Shown here: piece after piece, positions 18,341 through 29,405 of the stretch | Numbering within the stretch: the first letter of the stretch is position 1 | How the letters are laid out: each line of letters begins with the position of its first letter | Source of the DNA: Candidatus Thiocaldithrix dubininis | GTDB taxonomy: Bacteria > Pseudomonadota > Gammaproteobacteria > Thiotrichales > Thiotrichaceae | Length of the DNA: 64,000 bases | NCBI GenBank assembly: GCA_029972135.1 | Contig: CP124755.1 | Coordinates: 2,287,991-2,351,990 of the forward strand | Direction: 5' to 3' | The notes under the pieces: generated by a model | What the model saw: the letters and a program-made list of their open reading frames with translations, nothing else | Databases searched by the model: none | What the model was told of the DNA's origin: nothing | Translations under genes and position numbers: made by a program

Positions 18341-18736
18341 ATGGAACGTCCAAGTCGTCCAAGTAAAGAATTACAAACATTTCCTAATCCCAACCCACAA
18401 CGCGATTACACCATTCGCATTGATATTCCTGAATTTACCTGCGTTTGTCCGCTTACGGGTCAACCAGATTTCGCACAATTCAAACTGGAATATGTGCCTA
18501 ATGAAAAATGCGTCGAATTAAAAGCGCTAAAAATGTACATGTGGAGCTACCGTGAAGAAGGCGCGTTCCACGAAGCCGTTACCAACAAAATTCTTGAAGA
18601 TTTAGCCAAAGCGACCGAACCGCGTTTTATGCGTTTAACCGGCGTATGGAATGTGCGTGGCGGTATTTACACCACAGTAGTGGTAGAACATCGCCAAGAC
18701 GGTTGGATTCCCTCCCCCAAAGTCGAGTTACCTTAA
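18341..18736 (+). CDS. queF: NADPH-dependent preQ0 reductase QueF (short, unimodular type)
   Basis: The catalytic segment [14 protein letters not shown] holds Cys36 (forms the thioimide with preQ0) and Asp43. The NADPH/substrate segment [15 protein letters not shown] follows, with F-H-E-A-V-T-N after it. It reduces the nitrile 7-cyano-7-deazaguanine to preQ1 for queuosine in tRNA. At 131 residues it is the short, Bacillus-type form rather than the long E. coli type. No preQ1 riboswitch was recognised upstream. Confidence 0.95.
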   Translation: MERPSRPSKELQTFPNPNPQRDYTIRIDIPEFTCVCPLTGQPDFAQFKLEYVPNEKCVELKALKMYMWSYREEGAFHEAVTNKILEDLAKATEPRFMRLTGVWNVRGGIYTTVVVEHRQDGWIPSPKVELP

Positions 18737-18749
18737 TACGAGAGCGTTT

Positions 18750-18771
18750 AGCCTGCCGCTTGCAGGCTTTT
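18750..18771 (+). terminator. Intrinsic terminator after queF
   Basis: AGCCTGC and GCAGGCT pair around CGCTT, followed by a T-rich tract. It lies 14 bases after the queF stop and upstream of the VWA-like gene. Confidence 0.8.
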
Positions 18772-18852
18772 CCCTTTATCCAATCAGTTAACTTACCTAA
18801 AGCCGTTAGACTGACTACCATGTTAGGTTTTTACCGCCACTGTAGTCGTTGT

Positions 18853-20154
18853 ATGTCAGACCTTGATTTAACTGCCATTGAAGCCAAGCTTACCGCCGCC
18901 CGCACCAAGCTGATCTTAGATAAGCCGTTTTTAGGCGCATTGGTATTACGCTTGCCCTTACAAGCGGCTGACCCCAGTTGGTGTGCAACCACCGGCACAG
19001 ATGCCCGCAAGTTCTATTACAACCCCGAATACGTGCAGGAACTACGCCCCGAAGAAGCGCAATTTGTATTAGCGCATGAAGCCTTACACTGTGCCTTATC
19101 GCACTTTGCTAGGCGACAACATCGCGTGAAGCACCGTTGGGATTTAGCCTGTGATTATGCGATTAACCCTATCTTAGTTGCCGATGGTCTGAAACCACCA
19201 CCGGGTATGATTATGCTCAAAGAATATGTGGGGATGACAGCAGAGGAAATTTATCCCTGTATTGCCGATAACGACATGTCGGAAACCTTAGACCAGCATT
19301 TATACGACAAAGAAGACAACCCCAATGAAGGCGGGCGCAATACCAGCGAAAACCCGATGGATTCGCGGCAAGGTGAACAGCCTCCCCAACCGAATGAGTC
19401 AGACAAACCGAATGCTAATCCCCAACAAGGCAAAGCTACACAGGGTTCTGGTCAACAACCCGAATTTGATGCACAAGCTGCCGGTGGACAAGCCCCGCCC
19501 CCGCCGTTAAATCAACAAGAAGCAGAAGAATTAAGGGTACAATGGCAACAACGCTTAGCAGGCGCGGCACAACAAGCCCAGCAAGCGGGTAAACTTAGCG
19601 CGGTGATGCAACGCTTAGTACAAGAATTATTGCAACCGCGTTTACCGTGGCGCAGCTTACTGGCGCATTATATGACAGCCGTAGCACGGGATGATTATAG
19701 CTATATGCGCCCTTCCAATCGGCGTGGCAATCCGGCTATTTTTCCCACCTTAAAAAGCCAGCAAGTCAATGCAGTGGTCGCCTTGGATGTCAGTGGTTCA
19801 GTCTCGGATAAAGAACTACAAGCCTGCCTTGCCGAAATCAATGCCATTAAAGGGCAAGTACGCGCCACCGTTACCCTATTAGCTTGCGACTCTGCAATTA
19901 TTGAAGGCTTCCCGCAGCGTTTTGAGCCTTGGGAAGAAGTCAGTTTACCGCCTAAAATTGCCGGAGGGGGTACAACCGATTTCCGCCCCGTGTTTGATTG
20001 GTTAACGCAGCAAGATCAAGCAGCGGATATTGTGGTTTACTTTACCGATGCGCAAGGTTACTTCCCCAGTATGCCGCCCCATTTTCCCGTAATTTGGTTA
20101 GTAAAAGGGCGCGGCACAGTACCGTGGGGAATACGCGTTCAATTAAACGAATAA
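18853..20154 (+). CDS. VWA-like protein with N-terminal putative metallopeptidase domain (COG3864 type)
   Basis: The N-terminal domain has a zincin-like H-E-A-L-H motif in V-L-A-H-E-A-L-H-C-A-L-S-H, then W-D-L-A-C-D-Y-A-I-N. A Gln/Pro/Asn-rich linker (about residues 140-225) leads to a C-terminal VWA-like domain with the MIDAS motif D-V-S-G-S-V-S and a later G-G-G-T-T-D-F. Proteins of this type normally pair with a MoxR-type AAA ATPase in the cytosol, but none is adjacent here. M-S-D-L-D-L-T was chosen because relatives begin just before the A-A-R-T-K-L segment; longer upstream frames overlap queF. No strong ribosome site is visible at the start. Confidence 0.8.
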   Translation: MSDLDLTAIEAKLTAARTKLILDKPFLGALVLRLPLQAADPSWCATTGTDARKFYYNPEYVQELRPEEAQFVLAHEALHCALSHFARRQHRVKHRWDLACDYAINPILVADGLKPPPGMIMLKEYVGMTAEEIYPCIADNDMSETLDQHLYDKEDNPNEGGRNTSENPMDSRQGEQPPQPNESDKPNANPQQGKATQGSGQQPEFDAQAAGGQAPPPPLNQQEAEELRVQWQQRLAGAAQQAQQAGKLSAVMQRLVQELLQPRLPWRSLLAHYMTAVARDDYSYMRPSNRRGNPAIFPTLKSQQVNAVVALDVSGSVSDKELQACLAEINAIKGQVRATVTLLACDSAIIEGFPQRFEPWEEVSLPPKIAGGGTTDFRPVFDWLTQQDQAADIVVYFTDAQGYFPSMPPHFPVIWLVKGRGTVPWGIRVQLNE

Positions 20155-20163
20155 GGTTACAGT

Positions 20164-23100
20164 ATGAACAGTGCTTGGCAGTTTTGGATAGATCGTGGCG
20201 GTACATTTACCGACATTGTGGCACGCAATCCAGCAGGGCAATTAGTCACGCATAAATTGCTATCGGAAAACCCAGAACAGTATGCTGATGCGGCTATTCA
20301 AGGTATTCGTGATTTATTAGGCTTAAGTTCTGAGCAGGTCATTCCCCGCGAGCAAATTGAGGTAGTACGCATGGGCACTACCGTTGCTACCAATGCCTTG
20401 TTGGAACATAAAGGCGAGCCGGTCTTATTTGTTACCACACAGGGTTTTAAAGACGCTTTGCGCATTGGTTATCAACAACGCCCTAACCTCTTTGCGCTGG
20501 ATATTGAACTGCCGCAAATGTTGTATGCCGACGTACTAGAAGTGGCAGAACGTATCGGTGCACAGGGCGACATTATTCAAGTCCCAGACCCAAGCGTTAT
20601 TCAAGCTGATTTACAGCACGCTTTTCAGCAAGGTTTACGCTCCGTAGCCATTGTCTTGATGCATGCCTATCGTTATCCGCAACATGAGCAATTAATTGCC
20701 AAAATTGCACACGGTATAGGCTTCACGCAAATTTCCACGTCGCATCAAGCCAGCCCCTTAATTAAGTGGGTAGGACGCGGGGATACCACGGTAGTCGATG
20801 CCTATCTTTCGCCAGTATTACGCCGCTATGTGCAGCAAGTTACGCAAGCCTTACCGCAGATTCCGCTATTTTTTATGCAATCGAATGGTGGTTTAACTCA
20901 CGCGGATCATTTTCAAGGCAAAGACGCCATTCTATCAGGGCCAGCAGGCGGCGTAGTTGGCATGGTTAAAACTGCACAAGCCGCCGGCTTTAATAAACTG
21001 ATTGGCTTTGATATGGGTGGTACGTCTACCGATGTCTGCCACTTTGCAGGTGAATATGAACGCACGCTAGAAAGCCAAATCGCGGGCGCACGCATTCGCG
21101 CCCCCATGATGCAAATTCATACGGTGGCAGCGGGTGGCGGCTCAATTCTGCATTATGACGGGCAGCGTTTCCGCGTGGGACCGGATTCAGCGGGAGCAAA
21201 CCCCGGGCCCGCAGCTTATCGACGCGGCGGTCAATTAACCATTACCGACTGCAATGTCTTATTAGGCAAACTGCAACCCACTTACTTCCCTAAACTATTT
21301 GGCGTAGACGGCAAACAAGCCTTAGATACTGCCAGCGTACAACAACAATTTGCTGAATTAGCCAAGCAAGCTCGTATGCCTGCCGCACAAGTCGCTGAGG
21401 GGTTTTTGAATATTGCGGTCGAAAATATGGCAAGTGCTATTAAAAAAATCTCGGTGCAACGCGGTTACGATGTTAGTGATTACACCTTGTGTTGTTTTGG
21501 CGGGGCAAGTGGGCAACACGCTTGCTTAGTCGCCGAACGCTTAGGCATTAAACAAATCTTATTGCATCCATTTGCCGGTGTGTTATCGGCTTATGGCATT
21601 GGGCTAGCCGACATCCGTCATATTCAAACCCAAAGCATTGAACTGGCATTAACCCCTGATAATTTAAGCCTGATACAAACCCAACAAGCTGCCTTAATGC
21701 ACAGCACCCGCGCCCATATTCAACAACAAGGCATTACAAGCACGACTATCCAACATGCCACCCGCTTACACTGCCGTTATGCAGGTTCAGACAGTAGCTT
21801 AAGTATTGCGTGGCAAATAGATAGCGCTGCTTTACAGGTCGCGTTTACGCAAGCGCATCAACAACGCTTTGGTTTTAGTAGCCCTGAAAAAGCGATTATC
21901 GTAGCTAGTTTAGAAGTCGAAGCCATTGCCGCCAATGACGATGCAAGCTTGTTATTAACGAGTACAACTCCCCAAACTAGCGAGCCTACCTATCATACCG
22001 TGTTCATGCGTGGGCAATGGCACAACACCCCCTTTTATCAACGTGAAGCCCTGCCAATTAACCAATGCATTCAAGGACCCGCCGTTATTTTAGAAAGTAC
22101 CGGCACAACGGTGATTGAACCGCAGTGGTCAGTGATGTTGCGGGCGGATAATAATTTAGTACTAGACTATTGCGCGGAAGTTGTAGAGGCGGATTCGGAC
22201 GTTATGAACGAAACCCTATGCCGCATGGATGCGGCGTTGGAGCGTACAGGGATGTATTCACAGCGTGTTTCGGCAGTAACGCCCGAAGCAAGCCAGACCA
22301 CCGCAAATCCCATTCAACTCGAAATCTTCAATAACCTGTTTATGTCGATTGCCGAGCAAATGGGCTTTGTCTTAGAGCAAACTGCTGTTTCGGTCAACAT
22401 AAAGGAGCGTTTGGATTTTTCCTGTGCGATGTTTGACCCCGCTGGTAATTTGGTGGCCAACGCGCCGCACATGCCTGTGCATTTGGGCAGTATGAGCGAA
22501 AGTATTAAAGCTATTATTCATGCTAATCAAGGGCAAATGCAGGCAGGTGACGCTTATGTATTAAACGATCCGTATCACGGCGGTACGCATTTACCCGATG
22601 TTACTGTCATTAAGCCTGTATTTGACGATAACACCCAACAAATTATTTTTTATGTTGCGACACGCGGGCATCATGCCGATATTGGCGGTATTACGCCCGG
22701 TTCGATTCCACCCCAAAGCCAGCGTATTGAAGAAGAAGGTATTTTATTAACTAATATTCAACTGGTGGAACAAGGACAGTTTCAAGAAGCTAAATTACGC
22801 GATTTGCTTAATCAACCGCCTTATCCAGCCCGCAATATTGATTACAACATTGCTGATTTAAAGGCGCAGTTAGCTGCTTGTAGGCGCGGCGAGCTTGAAT
22901 TGAAACGCTTAATTCAGCAAATGGGTTTAAGCACGGTACAAGCTTATATGCGGCATGTGCAAGATAATGCAGAGGAGTCCGTACGGCGCGTTATTAGTCA
23001 GTTAAGCAATGCTGCGTTTACGTATGCAATGGATGATGGCAGTCAAATCTGCGTCAAGTTAACAGTCGATCAAGCACAGCGTTACGCGACTTTAGATTTT

Positions 23101-23850
23101 ACAGGCACAAGTCCACAACATCCGCATAACTTAAACGCCCCCACCGCCATTACACGGGCGGCGGTGTTATATGTGTTTCGGTGTTTAGTGCAAGACAATA
23201 TTCCGCTGAATGAAGGTTGCCTTAAACCCTTAACGCTTATAATTCCGGACGGTTCAATGTTGAATCCATGTTATCCGGCGGCAGTTGTAGCAGGCAATGT
23301 GGAAACATCGCAATACATTGTGGATTGTCTGTTTGGTGCGTTGGGCATCATGGGCGCAGCGCAAGGTACTATGAATAATGTGACTTGGGGTAATGAGCGT
23401 TATCAGTATTATGAAACCTTGTGTGGCGGTGCAGGTGCTACGGCACAAGCCAATGGTGCAAGTGCTGTTCATACCCATATGACCAATTCACGTTTAACCG
23501 ACCCCGAAATTTTAGAAACACGTTTTCCCGTGCGTTTAGAAGAATTCAGCATTCGTCCTCATTCCGGTGGGCAGGGACGCTATCAAGGCGGTAATGGTAT
23601 TGTGCGTAAAACTCGCTTTTTAGAACCCATGACAGTGAGTATTGTATCGGGGCATCGACGCATTGCCCCTTACGGTATGGCAGGCGGTCAAGCGGGGTTA
23701 GTGGGGCAAAATGCACTGCAACGTGCTAATGGCAGTTATGAAGTTTTGGCAGGAATTAGCCAAGTTCACGTAGAAGTTGGTGATATCTTGAGCATTACTA
23801 CACCCGGTGGCGGTGGCTTTGCCGATTATCTGAACACAGACCAAGCGTGA
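20164..23850 (+). CDS. Hydantoinase A/B fusion (5-oxoprolinase-type, ATP-dependent)
   Basis: The first half (about residues 1-690) is HyuA-like, with [12 protein letters not shown], an ATPase-fold loop [11 protein letters not shown] and [10 protein letters not shown]. The second half (about 700-1228) is HyuB-like, from [13 protein letters not shown] through [12 protein letters not shown] to the C-terminal T-P-G-G-G-G-F. The architecture and length match eukaryote-type 5-oxoprolinase, which opens 5-oxoproline to glutamate with ATP. AAGG lies 7 bases before the ATG, 9 bases after the VWA gene. Substrate could be another lactam. Confidence 0.9.
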   Translation: MNSAWQFWIDRGGTFTDIVARNPAGQLVTHKLLSENPEQYADAAIQGIRDLLGLSSEQVIPREQIEVVRMGTTVATNALLEHKGEPVLFVTTQGFKDALRIGYQQRPNLFALDIELPQMLYADVLEVAERIGAQGDIIQVPDPSVIQADLQHAFQQGLRSVAIVLMHAYRYPQHEQLIAKIAHGIGFTQISTSHQASPLIKWVGRGDTTVVDAYLSPVLRRYVQQVTQALPQIPLFFMQSNGGLTHADHFQGKDAILSGPAGGVVGMVKTAQAAGFNKLIGFDMGGTSTDVCHFAGEYERTLESQIAGARIRAPMMQIHTVAAGGGSILHYDGQRFRVGPDSAGANPGPAAYRRGGQLTITDCNVLLGKLQPTYFPKLFGVDGKQALDTASVQQQFAELAKQARMPAAQVAEGFLNIAVENMASAIKKISVQRGYDVSDYTLCCFGGASGQHACLVAERLGIKQILLHPFAGVLSAYGIGLADIRHIQTQSIELALTPDNLSLIQTQQAALMHSTRAHIQQQGITSTTIQHATRLHCRYAGSDSSLSIAWQIDSAALQVAFTQAHQQRFGFSSPEKAIIVASLEVEAIAANDDASLLLTSTTPQTSEPTYHTVFMRGQWHNTPFYQREALPINQCIQGPAVILESTGTTVIEPQWSVMLRADNNLVLDYCAEVVEADSDVMNETLCRMDAALERTGMYSQRVSAVTPEASQTTANPIQLEIFNNLFMSIAEQMGFVLEQTAVSVNIKERLDFSCAMFDPAGNLVANAPHMPVHLGSMSESIKAIIHANQGQMQAGDAYVLNDPYHGGTHLPDVTVIKPVFDDNTQQIIFYVATRGHHADIGGITPGSIPPQSQRIEEEGILLTNIQLVEQGQFQEAKLRDLLNQPPYPARNIDYNIADLKAQLAACRRGELELKRLIQQMGLSTVQAYMRHVQDNAEESVRRVISQLSNAAFTYAMDDGSQICVKLTVDQAQRYATLDFTGTSPQHPHNLNAPTAITRAAVLYVFRCLVQDNIPLNEGCLKPLTLIIPDGSMLNPCYPAAVVAGNVETSQYIVDCLFGALGIMGAAQGTMNNVTWGNERYQYYETLCGGAGATAQANGASAVHTHMTNSRLTDPEILETRFPVRLEEFSIRPHSGGQGRYQGGNGIVRKTRFLEPMTVSIVSGHRRIAPYGMAGGQAGLVGQNALQRANGSYEVLAGISQVHVEVGDILSITTPGGGGFADYLNTDQA

Positions 23851-23966
23851 TGAGCCGCTTATCTTAAAAAATGCTACTTTGCTCTAGATTATTGTTACTT
23901 TAACACCTGTATAGATCGCAACAGCTATGCATTTCTGAGTGACCGTTAAGCCCAGTGGGCAACTCT

Positions 23967-24016
23967 AAGGCGGCGAATAGCTTTAAATAAAATAAAGGCT
24001 ATGCCGCCTTGTTTTT
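23967..24016 (+). terminator. Intrinsic terminator after the hydantoinase gene
   Basis: AAGGCGGC pairs with GCCGCCTT, extended by ATAGC with GCTAT after a small bulge, and followed by GTTTTT. It lies in the roughly 290-base gap between the hydantoinase gene and the RDD operon. Nothing else was recognised in that gap. Confidence 0.85.
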
Positions 24017-24143
24017 CTCGGAATTTTAAAGACTTCCTAATACATTCCAGCGGACAAGCGTTGACATTTTTTATCTACCTCGCCATGCTTGCTTAACAAA
24101 AAAATAAGCACGCGTGTTGCTATACAAGGATGCTAACGACTTG

Positions 24144-24830
24144 ATGCGCCTAGATACTATTTACACCGTCAACACACCCGAGGGTATTGCTTTACAACTT
24201 ACCCCCGCAGGCCCTGTTCCACGCTTTTTAGCTTGGATAGTCGATTTATTACTACGCACTGGCATTGTCTTGGTTTTATTAATTGGCTTGAGTTTAGCAC
24301 TCGGCAATACTGGGCGCGGCATTGCGCTAATTTTTGCGTTTTTCTTAGAATGGTTTTATCCGGTGTATTTTGAATTGCGTAAACAAGGGCAAACACCGGG
24401 TAAGAAAATGATGAATTTATATGTTGCGCATACGGATGCCAGCCCAGTGTCTACGTCTGCGTCTATTATTCGCAATTTATTACGCGCTGTGGATTTCTTA
24501 CCGCTTATGTACGGCTTCGGCTTAGCCAGCATGTTATTAAACAAGCGTTTCCAGCGCTTAGGTGATCTAGCGGCGAATACGGTGGTGTTATATAAGCCCG
24601 AACCGATGCGTTTAGTCAGTCAATTAGAGGTTGATGCAATCCGCCCCAGCACGCCGTTAACCTTAGCTGAGCATCAAGCGATTATGTTATTTGCGCAGCG
24701 TAAGCAAAGCTTAACGCCCGAACGCTTAGAAGAATTAGCACAACTTACCGGACCTTTAGTCACACAACAGACACCAGCAACCCCATATTTATTAAGCATT
24801 GCACAATGGTTAATGGGTGGTAAACGATGA
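24144..24830 (+). CDS. RDD-family membrane protein
   Basis: The RDD signature is visible as R-F-L-A-W-I-V-D-L-L-L-R (Arg and Asp in the first helix). G-Q-T-P-G-K-K-M-M-N-L follows and then L-R-A-V-D-F-L-P with F-Q-R-L-G-D-L-A-A-N-T-V. Three membrane segments lie in residues 20-130, followed by a cytosolic tail of about 85 residues. It is the first gene of a six-gene operon whose members overlap or abut. The family's function is unknown. M-R-L-D-T-I-Y-T-V-N-T-P-E-G is taken as the start; the frame is open 10 codons further upstream. Confidence 0.85.
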   Translation: MRLDTIYTVNTPEGIALQLTPAGPVPRFLAWIVDLLLRTGIVLVLLIGLSLALGNTGRGIALIFAFFLEWFYPVYFELRKQGQTPGKKMMNLYVAHTDASPVSTSASIIRNLLRAVDFLPLMYGFGLASMLLNKRFQRLGDLAANTVVLYKPEPMRLVSQLEVDAIRPSTPLTLAEHQAIMLFAQRKQSLTPERLEELAQLTGPLVTQQTPATPYLLSIAQWLMGGKR

Positions 24831-25837
24831 AACAAGAGCAATTTATCCAACATTATCAAGCCTTGTGGCAACAATTAGAAGCGTGGTTGGATTATCAAGT
24901 TACCACTAAAACGGAACGTGCTCGTTTAAAATTAGAAGAGCCAACCTTGGATTTTCCACAAACGTATCGGCAAGTTTGTCATCACCTGGCATTAGCGCAG
25001 TCCCGTTTATATAGCCCTGCCCTGATTGAGCGCCTCAATCAATTGGTAATTCGTGGGCATAATGTGCTGTATAGCTCACGCTTACATTTCTTACATGGGC
25101 TTGCCGAATTTTATTTACGCACCTTGCCACAGCAAGTACGCCGTTCGTATAAAGCGGTATTGCTGTCTGCTTTATTATTTTTTGGTAGCTTTGGTGGCAT
25201 GCTTGCCGCGATTCAAATCAAACCCGAATTGGTTTATGCCGTCGTAGATCCCGGTACGGTTGCCACAATGGAAAGCATGTATGAACCTTCGCGTACCAAC
25301 CGTTTAGGACGTGAACGGGAAGCCGATAGCGATGTGCTAATGTTTGGGCATTATATTCGTAATAATACTGGGATTGGTTTTCAGTGTTTTGCAGGCGGTA
25401 TTTTATACGGCATTGGCAGTCTCTTTTTTCTCTTATTTAACGGTTTATATATAGGGGCCATTGCCGGGCATTTAACGCAGATCGGTTATATTGAAAGCTT
25501 TTGGGGCTTTGTTGCTGGGCATAGCGCATTTGAATTAACAGCCATTGTTTTATCTGGGGCAGCCGGATTTTTATTAGGCAAAGCTCTAATTATGCCGGGG
25601 CGTAAATCACGCGCATTAGCCTTACGTGATGAAAGCCATAACGCCATTTTAATTGTGTATGGTGCAATGACCTTATTCATTATGGCGGCTTTCATTGAAG
25701 CATTTTGGTCATCACAAATGTGGATACCCCTAACTATTAAATACGGTGTAGGTATTGGTCTATGGCTTTTAACCCTTGCCTATTTTATGTTAATGGGACG
25801 CAATAGCGCTCAGTATGAGGTTAGTCATGCGGCTTGA
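24827..25837 (+). CDS. SpoIIM-family (stage II sporulation protein M-like) membrane protein
   Basis: An N-terminal soluble part of about 95 residues with R-L-x-x-L-x-x-R-G-H-N-V-L-Y is followed by five or six membrane helices. The SpoIIM-type core N-N-T-G-I-G-F-Q-C-F-A-G-G-I and G-H-S-A-F-E-L-T-A-I-V-L-S-G-A-A-G is present. It overlaps the RDD gene by 4 bases (ATGA) and the next gene by 11. In non-sporulating bacteria this protein always travels with MoxR/DUF58 envelope operons; its action is unknown. Confidence 0.85.
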   Translation: MKQEQFIQHYQALWQQLEAWLDYQVTTKTERARLKLEEPTLDFPQTYRQVCHHLALAQSRLYSPALIERLNQLVIRGHNVLYSSRLHFLHGLAEFYLRTLPQQVRRSYKAVLLSALLFFGSFGGMLAAIQIKPELVYAVVDPGTVATMESMYEPSRTNRLGREREADSDVLMFGHYIRNNTGIGFQCFAGGILYGIGSLFFLLFNGLYIGAIAGHLTQIGYIESFWGFVAGHSAFELTAIVLSGAAGFLLGKALIMPGRKSRALALRDESHNAILIVYGAMTLFIMAAFIEAFWSSQMWIPLTIKYGVGIGLWLLTLAYFMLMGRNSAQYEVSHAA

Positions 25838-27383
25838 TGATATTACGACTAATATTCGCCTACGTAATGCATGGGAAGCCATCGACCTCGGCTTTGCAAT
25901 GGTGCAGTATTATTGGAAAGCCGTTTATCCTGCTTGGACATTGTTATTATTTAGCTTTGCCTTCACACTTTGGTTTTTAACCCCTGATGATTATAAAACT
26001 TATGTCTTTTTTGTATTATGGTGGTTAAAACCCTTATATGATCGTATTTTGCTTTTTATCTTTAGCCAACAATTATTCAATCAGCCGCTGAGTACTGCGG
26101 ATGTGGTTTCAGCCTTACCTAGGTTAATTACTAAAACCGGATTATTTCAAGCCTTAACGTTTCGGCGGTTTTCCTTATCGCGTGGTTTAAATCTACCGAT
26201 TTGGCAATTAGAACAATTACGCGGCAAAGCAAGGCGCGAACGGCAAAAATTATTACATCTACAAGCACATTCACAAGCGGTATGGTTAACCATTGCCTGT
26301 TCGCATTTTGAATATATTTTTCTATTTAGCTTATATCTTTTAATTATATTAATCGACCCTACAGATAAACTTTGGGAAATTCTAAAAAGCCCTTTTGATG
26401 AATTCGCTGATGAACCTGTTAAATACTGGGGTGAATTCATTTATACCTTTACCTATCTGCTAATCTATTGGATTGTTGAACCTTTATATATGGCAGGTAG
26501 TTTTAGTTTATATCTAAATCGTCGTACTCAATTAGAAGCTTGGGATATTGAATTAGCATTTAGAAGTTTAGCAGATCGCTTACGCGGTATTAGTTATCAC
26601 ACTTTTACTGGGTTAGTTGCACTGAGCGTCGGCGTAAGTATCTTTTATACCCAACCCGTTTTCGCAGACGAAGCAACGCAACCCGAAGCGAAGGGAGAAT
26701 ATCTGGCTAACGAACGTTTATCTGCTTCCGCTGCTGCTGAACAAATTAAAGCAGTCATGCAATTAGATGAATTCCAAAAAGTACGTAAACAACAAGAATG
26801 GCAAGCGAAACATAAACAAGAAGATGAGCCGTTTCAAACCTCTGATAGCCTGTTTCATTTTGGGCAGGACTTTCAAGTCTTAGTTGCGCTAATTGTGCGT
26901 ACCTTATTATGGATAGCCTTAATTGTTTTAGCGGTATTGTTATTTGTATATCGCCATAAAATTATGGCAATGCTCAAACCCAATCGGCTTAAACCCGCAA
27001 CTGCGCCACCTCCCGATGTTTTATTTGGTATGGATATTCGCCCCGAATCCCTGCCAGATGATATTGCGGGGGCAAGCCGGGCGCTGTGGGAACAAAGGCA
27101 TTATCGTGAAGCCCTGAGCTTATTATACCGTGGTGCATTAATGCGTTTAACGCGTCATGATTTATTAGCTATTCAAAGCAGCCATACTGAAGGCGATATT
27201 TTACAGTTAGCCAAACAGCAATTAACCGGACAGCGTTTAGCATGGTTAACCGCTGTGACTTTAGCGTGGCAAGAAATTGCTTATGCTCATCGTTGCCCTA
27301 ATGATGCACGTATTTACCCTTTATTCCAAGACTGGGCTTTGTTTGCGTCGCCTGAACCTAGCGTAGCGGAGCAAGCGACATGA
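25827..27383 (+). CDS. DUF4129-containing membrane protein of the MoxR operon
   Basis: Several membrane helices lie in the N-terminal half (about residues 25-70, 150-175 and 205-230). A segment ending V-S-I-F-Y-T-Q-P-V-F-A looks like an internal membrane span leading to a periplasmic loop. One more helix (about 355-380) precedes the C-terminal cytosolic DUF4129 domain (A-L-W-E-Q-R-H-Y-R-E-A-L-S-L-L-Y-R-G-A-L). GAGG lies 6 bases upstream of this ATG, which is why it was preferred to the one 12 bases earlier. The function is unknown. Confidence 0.8.
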   Translation: MRLDDITTNIRLRNAWEAIDLGFAMVQYYWKAVYPAWTLLLFSFAFTLWFLTPDDYKTYVFFVLWWLKPLYDRILLFIFSQQLFNQPLSTADVVSALPRLITKTGLFQALTFRRFSLSRGLNLPIWQLEQLRGKARRERQKLLHLQAHSQAVWLTIACSHFEYIFLFSLYLLIILIDPTDKLWEILKSPFDEFADEPVKYWGEFIYTFTYLLIYWIVEPLYMAGSFSLYLNRRTQLEAWDIELAFRSLADRLRGISYHTFTGLVALSVGVSIFYTQPVFADEATQPEAKGEYLANERLSASAAAEQIKAVMQLDEFQKVRKQQEWQAKHKQEDEPFQTSDSLFHFGQDFQVLVALIVRTLLWIALIVLAVLLFVYRHKIMAMLKPNRLKPATAPPPDVLFGMDIRPESLPDDIAGASRALWEQRHYREALSLLYRGALMRLTRHDLLAIQSSHTEGDILQLAKQQLTGQRLAWLTAVTLAWQEIAYAHRCPNDARIYPLFQDWALFASPEPSVAEQAT

Positions 27384-28441
27384 ATAATTTTCAGAAAGTA
27401 TTTTTTGCCGCTGTTAGTATTTTATTTTTAATCGGCGGCACGTTGTGGTTTCACAATAACTATGAACTAAAAGACATTGAAGAATATACCGGCTTTCGTG
27501 GTGAAGCAAGAAGCAATCATTTATTTGCGGCGCGTGTTTTCTTAAAACGCATGGGAATTCCAGCAGAAAAAAAAGACGGTTTATTTAAACTACCCAGTAC
27601 CGATAGCGTTATTTTAATTGATACAGAACGGGCTACTTTGCCACAAAAAACCCTAGATGAATTAATGCGATGGGTGAAAAGGGGTGGGCATCTAATTATT
27701 CGCGCTAGAACCCCCGACTTTGAAAGTACCGATGCAAACGAAGACTCCACTAATAGTGAAGGTAAAGCAGATAAAGCTAAGAAAAATGAGGTAACCCTAT
27801 TACCCAACTTCAAACCTGATTTTTTTGAAAAAGCCTTAGGTATTCGTTTATTTTCTTCTGTTACTATAGATGAAGAAGAATTACCTATCAAAGTACAGTT
27901 ACCTGAGCGTAAACAAGCCTTAGATCTGGATTTAGATTTCTTTTACCCGTTGCAAGCTAGCCACAAAGCAGATTATCAACAAGCTTATAAGAAAAAAGTA
28001 TTTTGGCATGAAGAACGGGTCGAAAATGGGCGAATTAGTTTACTCGCCAGCTTAGATTTTTTAGGTAATAGTGCATTAGATAAGGCTGATCATGCTGAAT
28101 TATTATGGTATTTAGTGCATCGGCAGCATGAACAGCCACAAGCGGTTTGGCTTATTCACCAAGATGACATGCCACCGTTGTGGCAATTATTATGGAAGCA
28201 CGCTTGGCCATTCGTCATTGCTGTTTTACTACTAGTTCCCTTAACTATTTGGGCATACAGCCCACGCTTTGGCCCGTCACAACCCACACCGCCCCCGCAC
28301 CGTCGGCGCATTTTAGAACACATTGAAGCCAGTGGTTTATTTATGTGGAAACGCTTTACGCAGCAACACGATACCCATTATCAAGCGTTTGCTGATGCTG
28401 TAAAACAATTATCCCGTTCAAGGAACACTAATGAACTCTAA
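27380..28441 (+). CDS. DUF4350-family membrane protein
   Basis: An N-terminal anchor (about residues 8-24) precedes a domain with N-H-L-F-A-A-R-V-F-L-K-R-M-G-I and R-W-V-K-R-G-G-H-L-I-I. This GATase-like fold is typical of DUF4350, in which a possible ligand-binding site is uncharacterised. A second membrane segment lies near residues 272-292 (P-F-V-I-A-V-L-L-L-V-P-L), with a short cytosolic tail rich in Pro and Arg. It overlaps DUF4129 by 4 bases and moxR by 11, consistent with translational coupling. Confidence 0.82.
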   Translation: MNNFQKVFFAAVSILFLIGGTLWFHNNYELKDIEEYTGFRGEARSNHLFAARVFLKRMGIPAEKKDGLFKLPSTDSVILIDTERATLPQKTLDELMRWVKRGGHLIIRARTPDFESTDANEDSTNSEGKADKAKKNEVTLLPNFKPDFFEKALGIRLFSSVTIDEEELPIKVQLPERKQALDLDLDFFYPLQASHKADYQQAYKKKVFWHEERVENGRISLLASLDFLGNSALDKADHAELLWYLVHRQHEQPQAVWLIHQDDMPPLWQLLWKHAWPFVIAVLLLVPLTIWAYSPRFGPSQPTPPPHRRRILEHIEASGLFMWKRFTQQHDTHYQAFADAVKQLSRSRNTNEL

Positions 28442-29405
28442 TACGTTAACGCTTGAACAAGCTAATCATTTAATTGGGCAAATTCGCACAGAAGTTGGCA
28501 AGGCTTTAATTGGGCAAGCTCCGGTTATTCATGAAACCTTAGTTGCTTTATTAGCGGGTGGGCATGTACTGATTGAAGGTGTGCCCGGTTTGGGCAAGAC
28601 CTTATTAGTACGCGCTTTAGCCAAAACCATTAATGGGCAATTTGCGCGTATTCAATTCACACCGGATTTAATGCCAGCGGATATTAGTGGGCATGTCATG
28701 TTGGATATGCAAAATCAGACTTTTAATGTACGCAAAGGTCCGGTCTTTACCCATTTATTGCTGGCGGATGAAATCAACCGCGCCCCCGCTAAAACGCAAT
28801 CGGCTTTGTTAGAAGTCATGCAAGAACAACAGGTTACCATTGAGGGTAAATCCTACTCTGTACCCTTACCGTTTATGACCTTGGCGACGCAAAACCCCTT
28901 AGAGCAGGAAGGCACGTATCCGTTACCCGAAGCGCAGCTCGACCGTTTTCTATTAAAAGTTTATATCGACTACCCTTCCATTAGCGAAGAAACCGATATG
29001 GTTGCGGTTGTGACTAATAATCAGATTGGTGACCGCTTCAATTTAAACAATCTGCAAACCATTGCTAATCCAGAACAGGTATTAGCCATGCAAGCGGTCG
29101 CCGCTAATATCGGGGTTGATCAAGCTGTGATTGATTATGCCGTGCGGATTACCCGTGCTACCCGTCAATGGCAAGGTATTCGTGTGGGTGCAGGCCCGCG
29201 CGGCAGTATTGCCTTAATTCGGGCGGCGCGGGCCAATGCTTTATTAGCCGGGCGTGATTTTGTGCATCCCGATGATATTAAAGCCATTAGCTTGCCTGTG
29301 TTACGCCATCGGATTTCCTTAGCACCTGAAATGGAATTAGAAGGCTTTAATGCTGACCAAATCCTAAGCGCGATTTTGGAAAAGACGGAAGCCCCGCGCA
29401 AATGA
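28431..29405 (+). CDS. MoxR-family AAA+ ATPase
   Basis: Walker A is G-V-P-G-L-G-K-T-L-L, Walker B is L-L-L-A-D-E-I-N-R-A, sensor 1 is L-A-T-Q-N-P-L-E-Q-E-G-T-Y-P-L-P-E-A-Q-L-D-R-F, and the lid region has G-A-G-P-R-G-S-I-A-L-I. This is the MoxR proper subfamily, a chaperone-like ATPase that works with VWA/DUF58 proteins. Its partner is the DUF58 protein that starts 4 bases before its stop. The nearby COG3864-type VWA protein (about 8 kb upstream) may also use it. Confidence 0.93.
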   Translation: MNSNTLTLEQANHLIGQIRTEVGKALIGQAPVIHETLVALLAGGHVLIEGVPGLGKTLLVRALAKTINGQFARIQFTPDLMPADISGHVMLDMQNQTFNVRKGPVFTHLLLADEINRAPAKTQSALLEVMQEQQVTIEGKSYSVPLPFMTLATQNPLEQEGTYPLPEAQLDRFLLKVYIDYPSISEETDMVAVVTNNQIGDRFNLNNLQTIANPEQVLAMQAVAANIGVDQAVIDYAVRITRATRQWQGIRVGAGPRGSIALIRAARANALLAGRDFVHPDDIKAISLPVLRHRISLAPEMELEGFNADQILSAILEKTEAPRK